Shown: positions 1 through 8,958, counted from the first letter of the stretch. The stretch: DNA of 64,000 nucleotides from Pseudorhodoferax sp. Leaf274 (GCF_001422445.1 NZ_LMNA01000027.1:62001-126000); one strand, 5' to 3'. Notes: generated from the letters alone by a model not told the origin. Numbers and translations: made by a program.

Positions 1-2
1 AT

Positions 3-1682
3 CCCACACCCTTCGAACTCGGCAATGGCAACCAGACCACCACCTGGGCCGAATGCATCGCTTTCTACGAGCGGCTGGCCGAGCGTTTCCCGGGTGTGCT
101 GCGGTGGTGGCGGATCGGCACCTCCGACACCGGCCTGGCCATGCACGCCGGCCTGGTCACGGCCGACGGCGTGTTCGACCGCGATACCTTGCGCGCGCAG
201 GGGCGCCCGGTGTTCTTCAACAACAACGGCATCCATGCCGGCGAGCCCGAAGGCATCGATGCCTGCATGGCGCTGGTGCGCGACTTCTGCCTGGAGCCCG
301 CGCGGCTGGCGACGCTCGGCGACACGGTGTTCCTGTTCATCCCGGTCTACAACGTCGACGGCTGTGTGAACCGCCAGTCCAGTTCGCGGGCGAACCAGCT
401 CGGCCCCGAGTCGTTCGGCTTTCGGGGCAATGGCCTGCACCTCGACCTGAACCGCGACTTCATCAAATGCGACAGCCTGGCCGCCCAGGTGTTCAACCGC
501 TTCTTCACCGCCTGGGACCCGGATGTGATGGTCGACACCCACACCTCCAACGGCGCCGACTACGCCTACACCATGACGCTGATCCCGACCCAGCCCGACA
601 AGCTGGGCGGCGCCCTGGGCGACTTCCTGCGCGAGCGCATGCTGCCCGCCATCTACGGCGACATGCAGCGGCGCGGCTGGCCGACCTGCCCCTACGTCAA
701 CCTGCTGGCCGAGACGCCGGACGAGGGCATCGAAGACTTTCTCGACCTGCCGCGCTTCTCCACCGGCTACGCCGCGCTGCACCACACCATCGGCTTCATG
801 CCCGAGACCCACATGCTCAAGCCCTTCGCCGACCGCGTGGCTGCGATGCGCACGCTGGTCGAGGTGGTGCTGGACTTCAGCGTGGCGCAGGCCCGAAGCA
901 TCCAGCAACTGCGGCGCGCAGCGCGGGCCGATGCCGCCCGCCGCACGCAGTGGCCGCTGCGCTGGCGCAACGACCACGCGCGGCCGGCGCGGCTTCGCTT
1001 CCAGGGCTTTGCTGCGGTGCGCACGCCGAGCCGGCTGGGCCACTACCAACGGCTCGCCTACGACCGCGGCCAGCCGTGGGAGAAGGACATCGTCCACTTC
1101 GACCGCTGCGTCGAGGAATGCGTGGTGGCGGCGCCGAGGGCCTACCTGGTGCCCCAGGCCTGGCGCGAGGTGATCGCGCGGCTGGAGTGGAACGGCGTCG
1201 CGCTGCAGCGCCTGGACGCCGACCAGCTGTTCGATGCGGCCCGGGTGTACCGGGTGCTGGAGGTCGGCACACGACCCACCGCCTACGAAGGCCACATGTT
1301 CCATGACAGTGTGCGCTTGAGCACGCACTTCGAGGCCATCCAGGCGCGCGCCGGCGATGTGCTGGTGCCGCTGGCCCAGCCCCAGGCCCGCTACGCGGTC
1401 GAGACCCTGGAGCCAGAAGCGCACGACAGCTTCTTCCGCTGGGGCTTCTTCAACAGCGTGCTGGAGAAGAAGCAGGCCTCCATCTCGGCCTATGCCTTCG
1501 AGGACACGGCCCTGGAGATGCTGGCCGACGAGCCGGCGCTGCGGCAGGCATTCGACGCATGGAAAGCCGCGCATCCGGAGCAGCTGTCCGACCCGCAGGC
1601 GGTGCTCTGGTTCCTGTTCACCCATGGCCGGCGCCATGCCGAGCCGGAGTGGCGGCGCTATCCGGTGGCAGCCTTGGTCTAG
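3..1682 (+). CDS. M14 family zinc carboxypeptidase-like protein (5' truncated by window edge)
   Basis: The reading frame is open from the first bases of the window, so the start codon lies upstream and the N-terminus is missing. The visible protein (about 559 residues) carries the M14 carboxypeptidase signature: an H-x-x-E zinc motif in NNGIHAGEPEG, a third zinc-ligand histidine in VDTHTSNGADY, and a likely catalytic glutamate in FMPETHMLKPF. M14 enzymes remove C-terminal residues from peptides or amidated substrates using one zinc ion; the substrate cannot be told here. An internal ATG at 96 is an unlikely start because conserved family sequence (TPFELGNGNQTTTW) precedes it. The next gene is convergent, with a GC-rich hairpin between them. 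Confidence 0.85.
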   Translation, partial: PTPFELGNGNQTTTWAECIAFYERLAERFPGVLRWWRIGTSDTGLAMHAGLVTADGVFDRDTLRAQGRPVFFNNNGIHAGEPEGIDACMALVRDFCLEPARLATLGDTVFLFIPVYNVDGCVNRQSSSRANQLGPESFGFRGNGLHLDLNRDFIKCDSLAAQVFNRFFTAWDPDVMVDTHTSNGADYAYTMTLIPTQPDKLGGALGDFLRERMLPAIYGDMQRRGWPTCPYVNLLAETPDEGIEDFLDLPRFSTGYAALHHTIGFMPETHMLKPFADRVAAMRTLVEVVLDFSVAQARSIQQLRRAARADAARRTQWPLRWRNDHARPARLRFQGFAAVRTPSRLGHYQRLAYDRGQPWEKDIVHFDRCVEECVVAAPRAYLVPQAWREVIARLEWNGVALQRLDADQLFDAARVYRVLEVGTRPTAYEGHMFHDSVRLSTHFEAIQARAGDVLVPLAQPQARYAVETLEPEAHDSFFRWGFFNSVLEKKQASISAYAFEDTALEMLADEPALRQAFDAWKAAHPEQLSDPQAVLWFLFTHGRRHAEPEWRRYPVAALV

Positions 1683-1729
1683 TCAGGGTCCTCCACGCAG
1701 CGTCCGAGTGCCCCCTCCGATCGCCACGG

Positions 1730-1751
1730 CCCCGCCGAGGTTCCGGCGGGG
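1730..1751. terminator. GC-rich hairpin between convergent genes
   Basis: Perfect 8-bp arms (CCCCGCCG and CGGCGGGG) around a 6-nt loop, 48 bases after the M14 stop and 45 bases past the end of the convergent oxidoreductase. There is no T-tract, so intrinsic termination is uncertain; the position suits a bidirectional transcript end. Confidence 0.4.
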
Positions 1752-1795
1752 ATCGAACGTCGCTCCGACATCGGCGAGACCGTGTGTCCTGAACG

Positions 1796-2800
1796 TCACA
1801 CCGCCAACTGCACCACCACCTTGCCCTTGGCACGCCCACTGTCCACGTAGGCCAAGGCTTGGGCGGTGTCCTGGAACGGGAACACCTGGTCCACGACCGG
1901 ACGGATGGCGCCCGATTCGACGAGGGACGTGATCTCGCGCAGCTGCGCGCCATCGGCCCGCATGAAGACGAAGCTGTAGGAACTGCCGCGCTGCTTCGCC
2001 TTGTTCCGGATGCCGAAACTCAGCAGGCGCAGCACCTGTAGTAGCGGCCAGGCCAGCCCCCGCGCGGCCGCGAATGCCGGGGTGGGTGGCCCCGAGATGG
2101 AGATGAGATGCCCGCCCGGCTTGAGGATCTGGAGCGACTTGTGGAGCGCGTCCTTGCCCAGGCTGTTCAGCGCCACGTCGTAATCACGCAGCACGGTGCT
2201 GAAGTCCTGCTTCCTGTAGTCGACGACGAGGTCCGCGCCCAAGGCCTTGACCCAGTCGACGTTGGCCGTGCTGGTGGTCGTGGCCACGAACGCACCGAGA
2301 TGCCTGGCGAGCTGGATGGCGACGCTGCCGACCCCGCCCGAACCGGCTGAAATCAGCACCTTCTGCCCCTTCTTCAGATGGGCGGTTTCCACCAGCGTCT
2401 GCCAGGCCGTCAGCGCCACCAGAGGCAGGGAAGCGGCCTCGACCATGCTGAGATTCCTGGGCTTGGGCGCCAGCGACGACTCCTGGATCGCGATGCGTTC
2501 GGCGAAGCCGCCGATGCGGTCATCGTCGGGACGCGCATAGACCTCGTCGCCGGGCTTGAAGCTGCGCACGCGCGCACCAACCCGGATGACCGTGCCGGCC
2601 ACGTCGTTGCCCAGGATCAACGGCAGGCGGTAGGGAAGGACCGGCTTGAACGCGCCGCTCCTGATCTTCACGTCCAGCGCATTGAGGCTGGCCGCGTGGA
2701 CCTGGACCAGAACGTCGTCGTCGCGCATCTCGGGTTCGGGCATGTCGCCGATGCGCCCGGCTTCCTTCTTGCCATAGCGGTCGATCATGAATGCTTGCAT
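1796..2800 (-). CDS. NADP-dependent zinc-less MDR oxidoreductase (quinone oxidoreductase-like)
   Basis: 334 residues, the usual size of a medium-chain dehydrogenase/reductase. The N-terminal GroES-like domain holds the LPLILGNDVAGTV segment (residues 59-72), and the Rossmann fold carries AGSGGVG (about 152-158), the nucleotide-binding turn typical of quinone reductases. Cysteine/histidine zinc ligands of alcohol dehydrogenases are absent, so a zinc-independent NADPH:quinone or enone reductase is expected. It lies downstream of, and on the same strand as, an SDR and an old yellow enzyme, all of which reduce activated C=C or C=O bonds, so a role in electrophile or quinone detoxification is inferred. 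The 187-base gap upstream holds a perfect palindrome and may contain a separate promoter. Confidence 0.85.
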   Translation of the reverse strand: MQAFMIDRYGKKEAGRIGDMPEPEMRDDDVLVQVHAASLNALDVKIRSGAFKPVLPYRLPLILGNDVAGTVIRVGARVRSFKPGDEVYARPDDDRIGGFAERIAIQESSLAPKPRNLSMVEAASLPLVALTAWQTLVETAHLKKGQKVLISAGSGGVGSVAIQLARHLGAFVATTTSTANVDWVKALGADLVVDYRKQDFSTVLRDYDVALNSLGKDALHKSLQILKPGGHLISISGPPTPAFAAARGLAWPLLQVLRLLSFGIRNKAKQRGSSYSFVFMRADGAQLREITSLVESGAIRPVVDQVFPFQDTAQALAYVDSGRAKGKVVVQLAV

Positions 2801-2865
2801 GACGGGGCTCTTCTCCAGCGCTTTGTGCTGGTGTCAATTTCTGGGCGCCGGGCTGCGCGGTGCAC

Positions 2866-2885
2866 GCGTGCGCCTTGGCGCACGC
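2866..2885. promoter_or_regulatory. Perfect 9-bp inverted repeat upstream of the MDR gene
   Basis: Arms GCGTGCGCC and GGCGCACGC separated by two bases, 65 bases upstream of the MDR start and about 100 bases past the SDR stop. It could be an operator or a processing or termination hairpin between the two genes; no T-run follows on the minus strand. Confidence 0.35.
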
Positions 2886-2987
2886 ATCGACGGGCCTGCC
2901 GACGCAGCGGGCCGTGCCACAACGGCCACGGCCAGCGCCGAGGCAGCGAAGTCCGCGCGCGACACGCCTTGGCCTGTCGCCGGCGCG

Positions 2988-3776
2988 TCACGCCGCGGCG
3001 CGGTAGCGCTGCGCCACATGGGCCTGTCGCAGGTCTGCGATCAGGCCCCGCCGCGCGGCATCCAGTGCGTCCCAGTGCGCCGCATCGTGCAGCGCCGGCA
3101 GGGTCACGGGCTCGCGGCGGTCGAAGCCGACCAGCGCCGCATCCACCAGCGCCCCCACCTCCATCAGATCGGGCATGGCACTGGCATCAATGCCCGCGCG
3201 TTCCCAGATCTCGGTGCGGGTGCCGGCGGGCAGCACCGCCTGCACATAGACGCCCTTGGGCGCGAGCTCCAGGCTCAGGCCCTGGGACAGGAACAACACG
3301 AAGGCCTTGGTCGCGCCGTAGACCGACATGCCGAACTCGGGCGCCAGGCCGACCACCGAACCGATGTTCACGATCGCGCCCGTGCCAGCCTGCGCCAGGC
3401 GCGGGGCGATGGCGCTGGCCAGCCTGACCAATGCGGTGGTGTTCAGGGCGACCAGCCGGGCCACGTCGTCGGTCGCCTGGTCGATGAACGGACCGGCCAG
3501 CGTGGCGCCGGCGTTGTTGATGAGGGTGTCGATGCGGGTGTCCTCGCGCAGGCGCGCCTCGACCGCCGCAAGGTCGCCGGGCTGGGTCAGGTCGGCCGCC
3601 AGGATGTCGACGGCGGCGCCGGTTTGCGCGCGCAGGCGCGCAGCCAGCGCCTGCAGGCGCGCCTCGTCGCGGGCGACCAGCACCAGGTCGTGGCCGCGGT
3701 GGGCGAAGCGCTCGGCGTAGGTGGCGCCGATGCCGGTCGAGGCGCCGGTGATGAGAACGGTGGAGCGGGTGGTCAT
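2988..3776 (-). CDS. Short-chain dehydrogenase/reductase (SDR)
   Basis: 262 residues from the chosen start MTTRSTVLIT. Classical SDR features are intact: TGASTGIG cofactor motif at residues 10-17, NNAG at 87-90, and the catalytic S140, Y153 and K157 (YGATK). The substrate is not evident. An in-frame ATG seven codons upstream exists, but it adds residues that do not belong to the fold, and a purine-rich AAGAGA precedes the chosen ATG. The gene follows the old yellow enzyme by 61 bases on the same strand, so the two are probably co-transcribed from the TetR-controlled promoter. Confidence 0.85.
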   Translation of the reverse strand: MTTRSTVLITGASTGIGATYAERFAHRGHDLVLVARDEARLQALAARLRAQTGAAVDILAADLTQPGDLAAVEARLREDTRIDTLINNAGATLAGPFIDQATDDVARLVALNTTALVRLASAIAPRLAQAGTGAIVNIGSVVGLAPEFGMSVYGATKAFVLFLSQGLSLELAPKGVYVQAVLPAGTRTEIWERAGIDASAMPDLMEVGALVDAALVGFDRREPVTLPALHDAAHWDALDAARRGLIADLRQAHVAQRYRAAA

Positions 3777-3837
3777 GTGTTGTATCTCTTGGTCCAAAAG
3801 GTGGGTCCATGCCGCGCTGTGCGGCGTGGGGAAGGGC

Positions 3838-4929
3838 TCACTGGGCGGCGCCTGCGAGCGTCGGGTAGTCGGTGTAGCCCGCCGCGCCGCCGCCGTAGAG
3901 CGTGGCGGGATTCAGCGCAGCCAGCGGCGCGCCACTCTTCAGCCGCTCCACCAGATCGGGGTTGCCGATGAACGGGCGGCCGAAGGCGAACAGGTCGGCC
4001 TGGCCCTCGGCCAGGCGGGCCTTGGCCAGCGGGAGGTCATAGCCGTTGTTGGCCAGGTAGGTGTTCTTGAAGCGGGCGCGCAACGCAGCGAAGTCGAACG
4101 GCGCAGCGTCGCGCGGGCCGCCGGTGGCGCCCTCCACCACATGCAGGTAGACGATGCCCAGCGCGCTGAGGCGCTCGGCGATGTGGTCGTACTGCGGCTG
4201 CGGATCGCTGCAGGAAATGGCCCCGGCCGACGAGACCGGCGAGAGGCGCACGCCGGTGCGGTCGGCACCGATTTCCTTGGCCACGGCGGCGGTGACTTCG
4301 AGCAGCAGCCGCGCCCGGTTCTCGATGGAGCCGCCGTAGGCGTCGGTCCGGGTGTTGGCACCGTCCTTGATGAACTGCTCCAGCAGGTAGCCGTTGGCGC
4401 CGTGGACCTCCACGCCGTCGAAGCCTGCGGCCATGGCGTTGGCGGCTGCCTGGCGGAAGTCCTCGACGATGCCCGGGATCTCGTCCAGGCGCAGGGACCG
4501 CGGCTCGGACACGTCATGAAACCCGTTGTTGACGAAGGTCTTGGTCGCCGCGCGGATGGCCGAGGGCGCCACCGGCGCCGTGCCACCTGGCCGCAGGTCG
4601 ACATGGGAGATGCGGCCGACGTGCCACAGCTGCACAAAGATCTTGCCGCCCTTCGCGTGCACGGCGTCGGTCACCTGGCGCCAGCCGTCGATCTGCGCTG
4701 GCGTGTAGAGGCCGGGGGTGTCCTGGTAGCCCTGGGCATCGGCCGAGATCTGGGTGGCCTCGGTGATGACCAGGCCCGCGGAGGCGCGCTGGCTGTAGTA
4801 GGTGGCGGCATGTTCGCTGGGCACCAGGCCGGCGCCCGCACGGTTGCGCGTCAGCGGCGCCATCACGATGCGGTTGGACAGTTGGAGCGGGCCCAGGGTG
4901 TAGGGATGGAAAAGCGTGGTGTCGGTCAT
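3838..4929 (-). CDS. nemA: Old yellow enzyme family FMN-dependent alkene reductase (NemA-like)
   Basis: 363 residues, full length for the family. FMN and substrate residues are visible: PLTRNR near residue 25, the QLWHVGR segment (Q100, W102) and the HGAN pair H176/N179 that binds the phenolate or carbonyl oxygen of the substrate, followed by Y181. Family members use NADPH to reduce the C=C of enones, maleimides and nitro compounds in the cytoplasm. It is divergent from a TetR regulator, an arrangement known for nemRA-type electrophile-response systems. A TTGACA (5003-4998) / CATCAT (4980-4975) promoter with 17-base spacing lies upstream and overlaps the inverted-repeat operator. The symbol rests on family resemblance; other OYE names are possible. 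Confidence 0.85.
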   Translation of the reverse strand: MTDTTLFHPYTLGPLQLSNRIVMAPLTRNRAGAGLVPSEHAATYYSQRASAGLVITEATQISADAQGYQDTPGLYTPAQIDGWRQVTDAVHAKGGKIFVQLWHVGRISHVDLRPGGTAPVAPSAIRAATKTFVNNGFHDVSEPRSLRLDEIPGIVEDFRQAAANAMAAGFDGVEVHGANGYLLEQFIKDGANTRTDAYGGSIENRARLLLEVTAAVAKEIGADRTGVRLSPVSSAGAISCSDPQPQYDHIAERLSALGIVYLHVVEGATGGPRDAAPFDFAALRARFKNTYLANNGYDLPLAKARLAEGQADLFAFGRPFIGNPDLVERLKSGAPLAALNPATLYGGGAAGYTDYPTLAGAAQ

Positions 4930-4974
4930 GTGGTGGTGCTGTGTCGTTGGGATCGGGCGGGACGTCGAGGCACA

Positions 4975-5003
4975 ATGATGTCGTTCATCATCTTTACTGT
5001 CAA
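4975..5003 (-). promoter_or_regulatory. Promoter of the nemA-SDR set
   Basis: Minus-strand -35 TTGACA (perfect) and -10 CATCAT (4 of 6) with 17-base spacing. The -10 and spacer coincide with the left arm of the inverted repeat, so a bound repressor would block it. Confidence 0.55.
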
Positions 5004-5026
5004 GATTTTGATGACGATCGACATCA
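4976..5026. promoter_or_regulatory. Inverted-repeat operator between nemA-like and TetR genes
   Basis: Left arm TGATGTCGTTCATCATC (4976-4992) and right arm GATGACGATCGACATCA (5010-5026) are reverse complements at 15 of 17 positions, separated by 17 bases. The left arm overlaps the leftward promoter, the right arm overlaps the predicted rightward promoter, so one regulator could control both directions. Confidence 0.6.
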
Positions 5027-5035
5027 ATGTATATT
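5008..5035 (+). promoter_or_regulatory. Promoter of the tetR-type gene
   Basis: -35 TTGATG (5008-5013) and -10 TATATT (5030-5035), 16-base spacing, about 40 bases before the regulator's ATG. It overlaps the right operator arm, consistent with autoregulation. Confidence 0.5.
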
Positions 5036-5075
5036 CACGCCGTCCTCCGATGGCCCATCCACAGAGATCTCCCCC

Positions 5076-5660
5076 ATGAAAGTCACCAAGGCGCAGGCGC
5101 AGGCGAACCGGGCGCGCATCGTCGAGACAGCCTCCGCGCTGTTCCGCGAGCGTGGCTACGACGGGGTGGGCATCGCGGACCTGATGGCGGTGGCCGGCTT
5201 CACCCATGGCGGGTTCTACAAGCACTTCCCGTCCAAGGCCGACCTGCTGGCCGAAGCGGCGACCTGCGGCTTTGCGCAGGCGGCCGCCAAGGCCGAGGGT
5301 GTCGATGCGGTCGCGTTCGTCGAGCACTACCTGTCGCGCGCGCACCGCGATGCGCGCGGCGAGGGTTGCACGATGGCCGCGCTGTGCGGCGATGCTGCGC
5401 GCCAGCCGGCGCCGATCAAGGCCGCGTTTGCGGCCGGCATCGAAGGCCTGCTGGCCACGCTGGCCAGCCAGTCCGGTGTGCCGCAGGACGCCCAACGCGA
5501 AAGCGAACTGCGTGCCCGGCGCATCGAGGTGATCGCGCAGGTGATTGGCGCGCTGGTGCTGTCGCGGGCCTGTCCTGACGACTCGCCCCTGGCCGACGAG
5601 ATCCTGGATGTCTGCCGCGCGGCCGTGCTGTCGAGGCGGCCGCCCACCCGTGGTGCGTAG
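5076..5660 (+). CDS. TetR/AcrR family transcriptional regulator
   Basis: 194 residues from the ATG at 5076; the frame stays open upstream but that part lies over the promoter and operator. The N-terminal TetR helix-turn-helix is clear, with the recognition region around residues 31-50 (GVGIADLMAVAGFTHGGFYKHF). The C-terminal ligand-sensing half contains the GCTMAAL segment common to one TetR group, and several cysteines that could respond to electrophiles (inference). It is divergent from the old yellow enzyme gene and sits beside a 17-bp-arm inverted repeat, so it most likely represses both itself and the nemA-SDR set. Confidence 0.85.
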   Translation: MKVTKAQAQANRARIVETASALFRERGYDGVGIADLMAVAGFTHGGFYKHFPSKADLLAEAATCGFAQAAAKAEGVDAVAFVEHYLSRAHRDARGEGCTMAALCGDAARQPAPIKAAFAAGIEGLLATLASQSGVPQDAQRESELRARRIEVIAQVIGALVLSRACPDDSPLADEILDVCRAAVLSRRPPTRGA

Positions 5661-5705
5661 CGCAGGGTCGCTGGGGGCTCGGCAGCCGCGTCGTCCGCCC
5701 GGCCC

Positions 5706-6710
5706 TCAGCCCAGCACGTCCACCGACACGTGGTCCGCGAACTTCGCCACGTTGGTGCCCGGCTTGAGCACGCCCACCGACTGGAAGTCGCGCGCGTAGA
5801 ACTCCACCTCGTCGCGCAGGCTGCGCCCGGTCGGGTGGTGCCGGTGCGTGAGCGTGCCGAGCAGCGCCTGCAGGTCTTCCACGCCGACCTTGGGCGCATA
5901 GCGGGCGAACAGGCGGGCCGATTCGTTGGGGTTGTCGGCCACGTAGTCGGAGGCCTGCACGATGGAGCGCACGAGTGCGGCCACCACGGGCTTGTCCTTG
6001 CGCACGAGCTCGCCGCGCGCGCCCAGGATGCAGCAGACCTTGTCCCGGTATTCGCCCGAGAGGTTGGTGGCGATCTCCACGTAGCGCGCCTTGTTGCGCT
6101 TCTCGATGAGGTAGATGTTGGGATCGCCGTCGGCAATCGCCTGGATCTCGCCCTTGTTCACGGCGATGTCCAGCAGGTCGGCCGGGTACTGGCGCCAGGC
6201 CACGTCCTTGTCGGCGTCGATGCCGTTCTTCTGGAGCAGGATGGAGAAGAAGTTCTTGCCCGGGCTCGCGATGTCGGAGACGCCAATGGTCTTGCCCTTG
6301 AGGTCGGCGAGCCTGGTCACGCCGGCCTCCTTCACGCCGACCAGGCGCACGCAGCCGCCGTGCGAGCTGCCGACGATCTTCACGTCGAAGCCCGATTCCA
6401 GCGGCTTGAGCCAGCGGTGGATCATGCCGACCGCCGCATCGGCCTTGCCCGTGGCCAGCGATTCGAGCAGCTGGTCGGTGGAGCCGGTGTAGTTGGTCAG
6501 CTCCACCGAGAGGCCGTTGCGCTCGAAGTAGCCGCGCTCCTGCGCGACCACTACGGGCGACAGGCAGAAGGCCGTGGCGTTCCAGGCGAAGTTGAGCTTG
6601 CGCGGCTGCGACCAGGCGCGCGCGGCCAGCAGGCCACTGGCCGCGACGATGGCAGCGCTGCAGGTAGCGCGCAGTGCGCGGCGGCGGGAGAAGGCAGAGG
6701 GTTCGGTCAT
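5706..6710 (-). CDS. NitT/TauT-type ABC transporter substrate-binding protein
   Basis: 334 residues from MTEPSAF (start at 6710; the longer frame runs into the upstream gene). The leader has a twin-arginine-like SRRRALR followed by a hydrophobic stretch ending AARAWSQ, so export to the periplasm is expected. The mature part reads like SsuA/TauA receptors: AERGYFERNGLSVELTNYTGS, then LLESLATGKADAAVGM and LADLKGKTIGVSD. It follows the TctC-type gene by 13 bases and is the last gene of a leftward set headed by an SsuD-like monooxygenase, so an organosulfur or aromatic sulfonate ligand is likely. No permease or ATPase gene is in the window. Confidence 0.8.
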   Translation of the reverse strand: MTEPSAFSRRRALRATCSAAIVAASGLLAARAWSQPRKLNFAWNATAFCLSPVVVAQERGYFERNGLSVELTNYTGSTDQLLESLATGKADAAVGMIHRWLKPLESGFDVKIVGSSHGGCVRLVGVKEAGVTRLADLKGKTIGVSDIASPGKNFFSILLQKNGIDADKDVAWRQYPADLLDIAVNKGEIQAIADGDPNIYLIEKRNKARYVEIATNLSGEYRDKVCCILGARGELVRKDKPVVAALVRSIVQASDYVADNPNESARLFARYAPKVGVEDLQALLGTLTHRHHPTGRSLRDEVEFYARDFQSVGVLKPGTNVAKFADHVSVDVLG

Positions 6711-6723
6711 GGTGTGGTGCGGT

Positions 6724-7701
6724 TCATTCGATGCGGACATCGCTCTCCCGGATGACCCGGCCCCAGCGGCCATGGTCCACCCGGATCAGCTCGGCGAACG
6801 CGGCGGGCGTGTTGTGCTCCACCGTGATGCCCTTGGCTTGCAGTTCGCGCACGGTCCTGGGCGCGCGCGCAATGGCCGCGATCTCACGCTGCAGCCGCTC
6901 GACCACCGGCGCAGGCGCGCCGGCGGGCAGCACGATGCCGAACCAGCCCGCGGTCGCGAACTCTGGCAGGCCGGCCTCTGGCGCACTGGGCACGTCCGGC
7001 AGCAGCGGCGAGCGCTGGGCGGCGGTGAGCACCAGGCCGCGCAGCTTGCCGGCCTGGATCTGCGGCGCCAGGATGGTCAGCGTGTCGACCGCCACCTGCA
7101 CCTCGCCGCCCAGCACGGCCGCCACCGCGGGCGCGCTGCCCTTGTAGGGCACGTGCAGCAGGTCGGCGCCGGTCAGGCCCTTGAACAGCTCGCCGCTCAG
7201 GTGGCACAGCGTGCCGCTGCCGCAGGAGCTGTAGCTGAGCTTGTTCGGCTGCGCCCTGGCCGCGGCCACCAGCGCGTCCACCGAGTCGGCCGGGAACCTG
7301 GCGTTGACCGCGACCACGTTGGGCACCGAGGCCAGCAGCGAGACCGGCGTGAAGTCCTTGAGCGGGTCGAAGCGCAGGTTGGCCTGCAGGTGCGGCAGGA
7401 TGGTCAGCTGGCCGCTGGTGGCCAGCGACAGCGTGTAGCCATCGGGCGCCGAGCGCGCGGCGGCCTCGGCCGCAATCGCCGTTCCCGCGCCGGGCTTGTT
7501 GTCCACCACCACGGCCTGGCCCAGCGCATGCGCGAGCTGCTCGGCGTAGTAGCGGCCGATGGTGTCGGCCGCGCCGCCGGGCGGGAACGGCACGATGAGC
7601 TTGAGCGGCTTGCTGGGCCAGGCCTGGGCCTGGGCCAGCGGCGCGGCGAGCAGGCTGGCGGCGCCGAGCAGGCCGAGGGCGATGCGTCGAAGCCTGCGCA
7701 T
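6724..7701 (-). CDS. Bug/TctC-family tripartite tricarboxylate transporter receptor
   Basis: 325 residues with a Sec signal peptide (MRRLRRIALGLLGAASLLAAPLAQAQA region) and the family's signature opening WPSKPLKLIVPFPPGGAADTIGR, VVVDNKPGAGTAIAAEAAA, and later LLHVPYKGSAPAVAAVLGGEV. These periplasmic proteins bind small organic acids and are greatly expanded in Burkholderiales, often as orphans without TctAB membrane subunits, as here. Its ATG shares one base with the stop of the upstream LLM oxidoreductase (TGATG at 7703-7699), implying translational coupling. The ligand may be a carboxylated or sulfonated substrate handled by that enzyme (inference). Confidence 0.85.
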   Translation of the reverse strand: MRRLRRIALGLLGAASLLAAPLAQAQAWPSKPLKLIVPFPPGGAADTIGRYYAEQLAHALGQAVVVDNKPGAGTAIAAEAAARSAPDGYTLSLATSGQLTILPHLQANLRFDPLKDFTPVSLLASVPNVVAVNARFPADSVDALVAAARAQPNKLSYSSCGSGTLCHLSGELFKGLTGADLLHVPYKGSAPAVAAVLGGEVQVAVDTLTILAPQIQAGKLRGLVLTAAQRSPLLPDVPSAPEAGLPEFATAGWFGIVLPAGAPAPVVERLQREIAAIARAPRTVRELQAKGITVEHNTPAAFAELIRVDHGRWGRVIRESDVRIE

Positions 7702-8804
7702 CACGCGGCCTCGCGGCGGTTGGCGATGCGCTGCGCGACGCGTTCGCGCGTCAGCGGGATCAGCGCGCGGCCGTAGTCGCGCGCATCCTCCAGCGGGTCG
7801 AAACCGCGGATCAGGAAGGTGCTCACACCCAGGTCGTAATAGTCCAGCAGCGCGTCGGCCACCTGCTCGGGCGTGCCGACCAGGGCCGTGCTGTTCGAGC
7901 GCGCGCCGGTCTCCTGCGCGATGGCCGTCCATAGCCGCTTGTCCACGCGCACGCCCTGCCCGGCCGCGGCCAGCAGGCGGCGCGCGCCCTCGCTCTGCTG
8001 CGGCCCGCCGCGGCCGAAGCCCTGCACCACGCGCAGGCGGCGCGTCTCGGCCAGGATGGATTCGGCGCGCGCCCAGGCCTTCTCCTCGGTCTCGGCCACG
8101 ATGGGCCGGAACGAGACCGAGAAGCGCACGCTGCGGCCGTGCTTCGCCGCCTCGGCGCGCACGCGCGTGGTCAGTTCGCGCGCCTGCTCGAGCGACTCGC
8201 CCCACAGCGCATAGACATCGGCGTACCTGCCGGCCACGGGGATCGCTGCTTCCGATGCGCCGCCGAAGTACACCGGCACATGCGGCTGGCCGTTGCGCTT
8301 CTGCAGCGGCTTGACCTCGGAGAAGGCGTTGCGCACGCGGTAGTGCGCGCCTTCGTGGTCGAAGGGCTTGTCGGCCGTCCAGACCTTGTGCAGCACATCG
8401 AGGTACTCGTCGGTGCGGGCATAGCGCTGGTCGTGGTCCAGCCAGTCGCCATCGCGCTTTTGCTCGTCGTCGGAGCCGCCCGAGATGTAGTGCACGGCCA
8501 GCCGGCCGCCGCTGAACTGGTCGAGCGAGGCGAACTGCCGCGCCGCCAGCGTGGGCGCCACGAAGCCCGGCCGGTGCGCCAGCATGAAGTGGATGCGCTC
8601 GGTGACCGAGGCCGCGTAGGCCACCGTCAGCGTGGCGTCCGCGCTGGTGGAATGGTGCGGCACCAGGATGCGGTCGAAGCCGGCGGCCTCGTGTGCCTGG
8701 GCAAACGCGCGCACGTAGTCGCGGTCGATGGCGGGGCCCTGGGCGGCATGGATCTCCGAGACCTTGTGGCTCTGGATCATGCCGATGAATTCGACTTGGC
8801 TCAT
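7701..8804 (-). CDS. LLM-class flavin-dependent monooxygenase (SsuD-like)
   Basis: 367 residues from MSQVEFIGMIQ (ATG at 8804); the frame is open further upstream but enters the divergent promoter region. The fold is that of bacterial luciferase/alkanesulfonate monooxygenases: ILVPHHSTSADATLTVAYAASVTERIHFMLAHRPGF, QFSGGRLAVHYISGG, HEGAHY, and the C-terminal STALVGTPEQVADALLDYYDLGVSTFLIRG. Such enzymes use reduced FMN and oxygen to release sulfite from alkanesulfonates. It heads a leftward operon with two receptor genes and is divergent from an acyl-CoA-dehydrogenase-fold enzyme of the DszC/SfnB type, so a sulfur-scavenging role is inferred. An FMN reductase is not in view. Confidence 0.85.
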   Translation of the reverse strand: MSQVEFIGMIQSHKVSEIHAAQGPAIDRDYVRAFAQAHEAAGFDRILVPHHSTSADATLTVAYAASVTERIHFMLAHRPGFVAPTLAARQFASLDQFSGGRLAVHYISGGSDDEQKRDGDWLDHDQRYARTDEYLDVLHKVWTADKPFDHEGAHYRVRNAFSEVKPLQKRNGQPHVPVYFGGASEAAIPVAGRYADVYALWGESLEQARELTTRVRAEAAKHGRSVRFSVSFRPIVAETEEKAWARAESILAETRRLRVVQGFGRGGPQQSEGARRLLAAAGQGVRVDKRLWTAIAQETGARSNSTALVGTPEQVADALLDYYDLGVSTFLIRGFDPLEDARDYGRALIPLTRERVAQRIANRREAA

Positions 8805-8958
8805 GGGTTGCTCCGTTGGGAATCGGCGCGACCTTAGCCAGCGGGCGCCTCGGCAAGAACGAAGAAAAACGCCGTTGCATATGCGCTGCGCAAGTTTGGG
8901 CCGGGCGGCCCTGCCGATAGCCTGCGCAGCTCCTTCCCCAACGGCCGGACCCTGCCCC

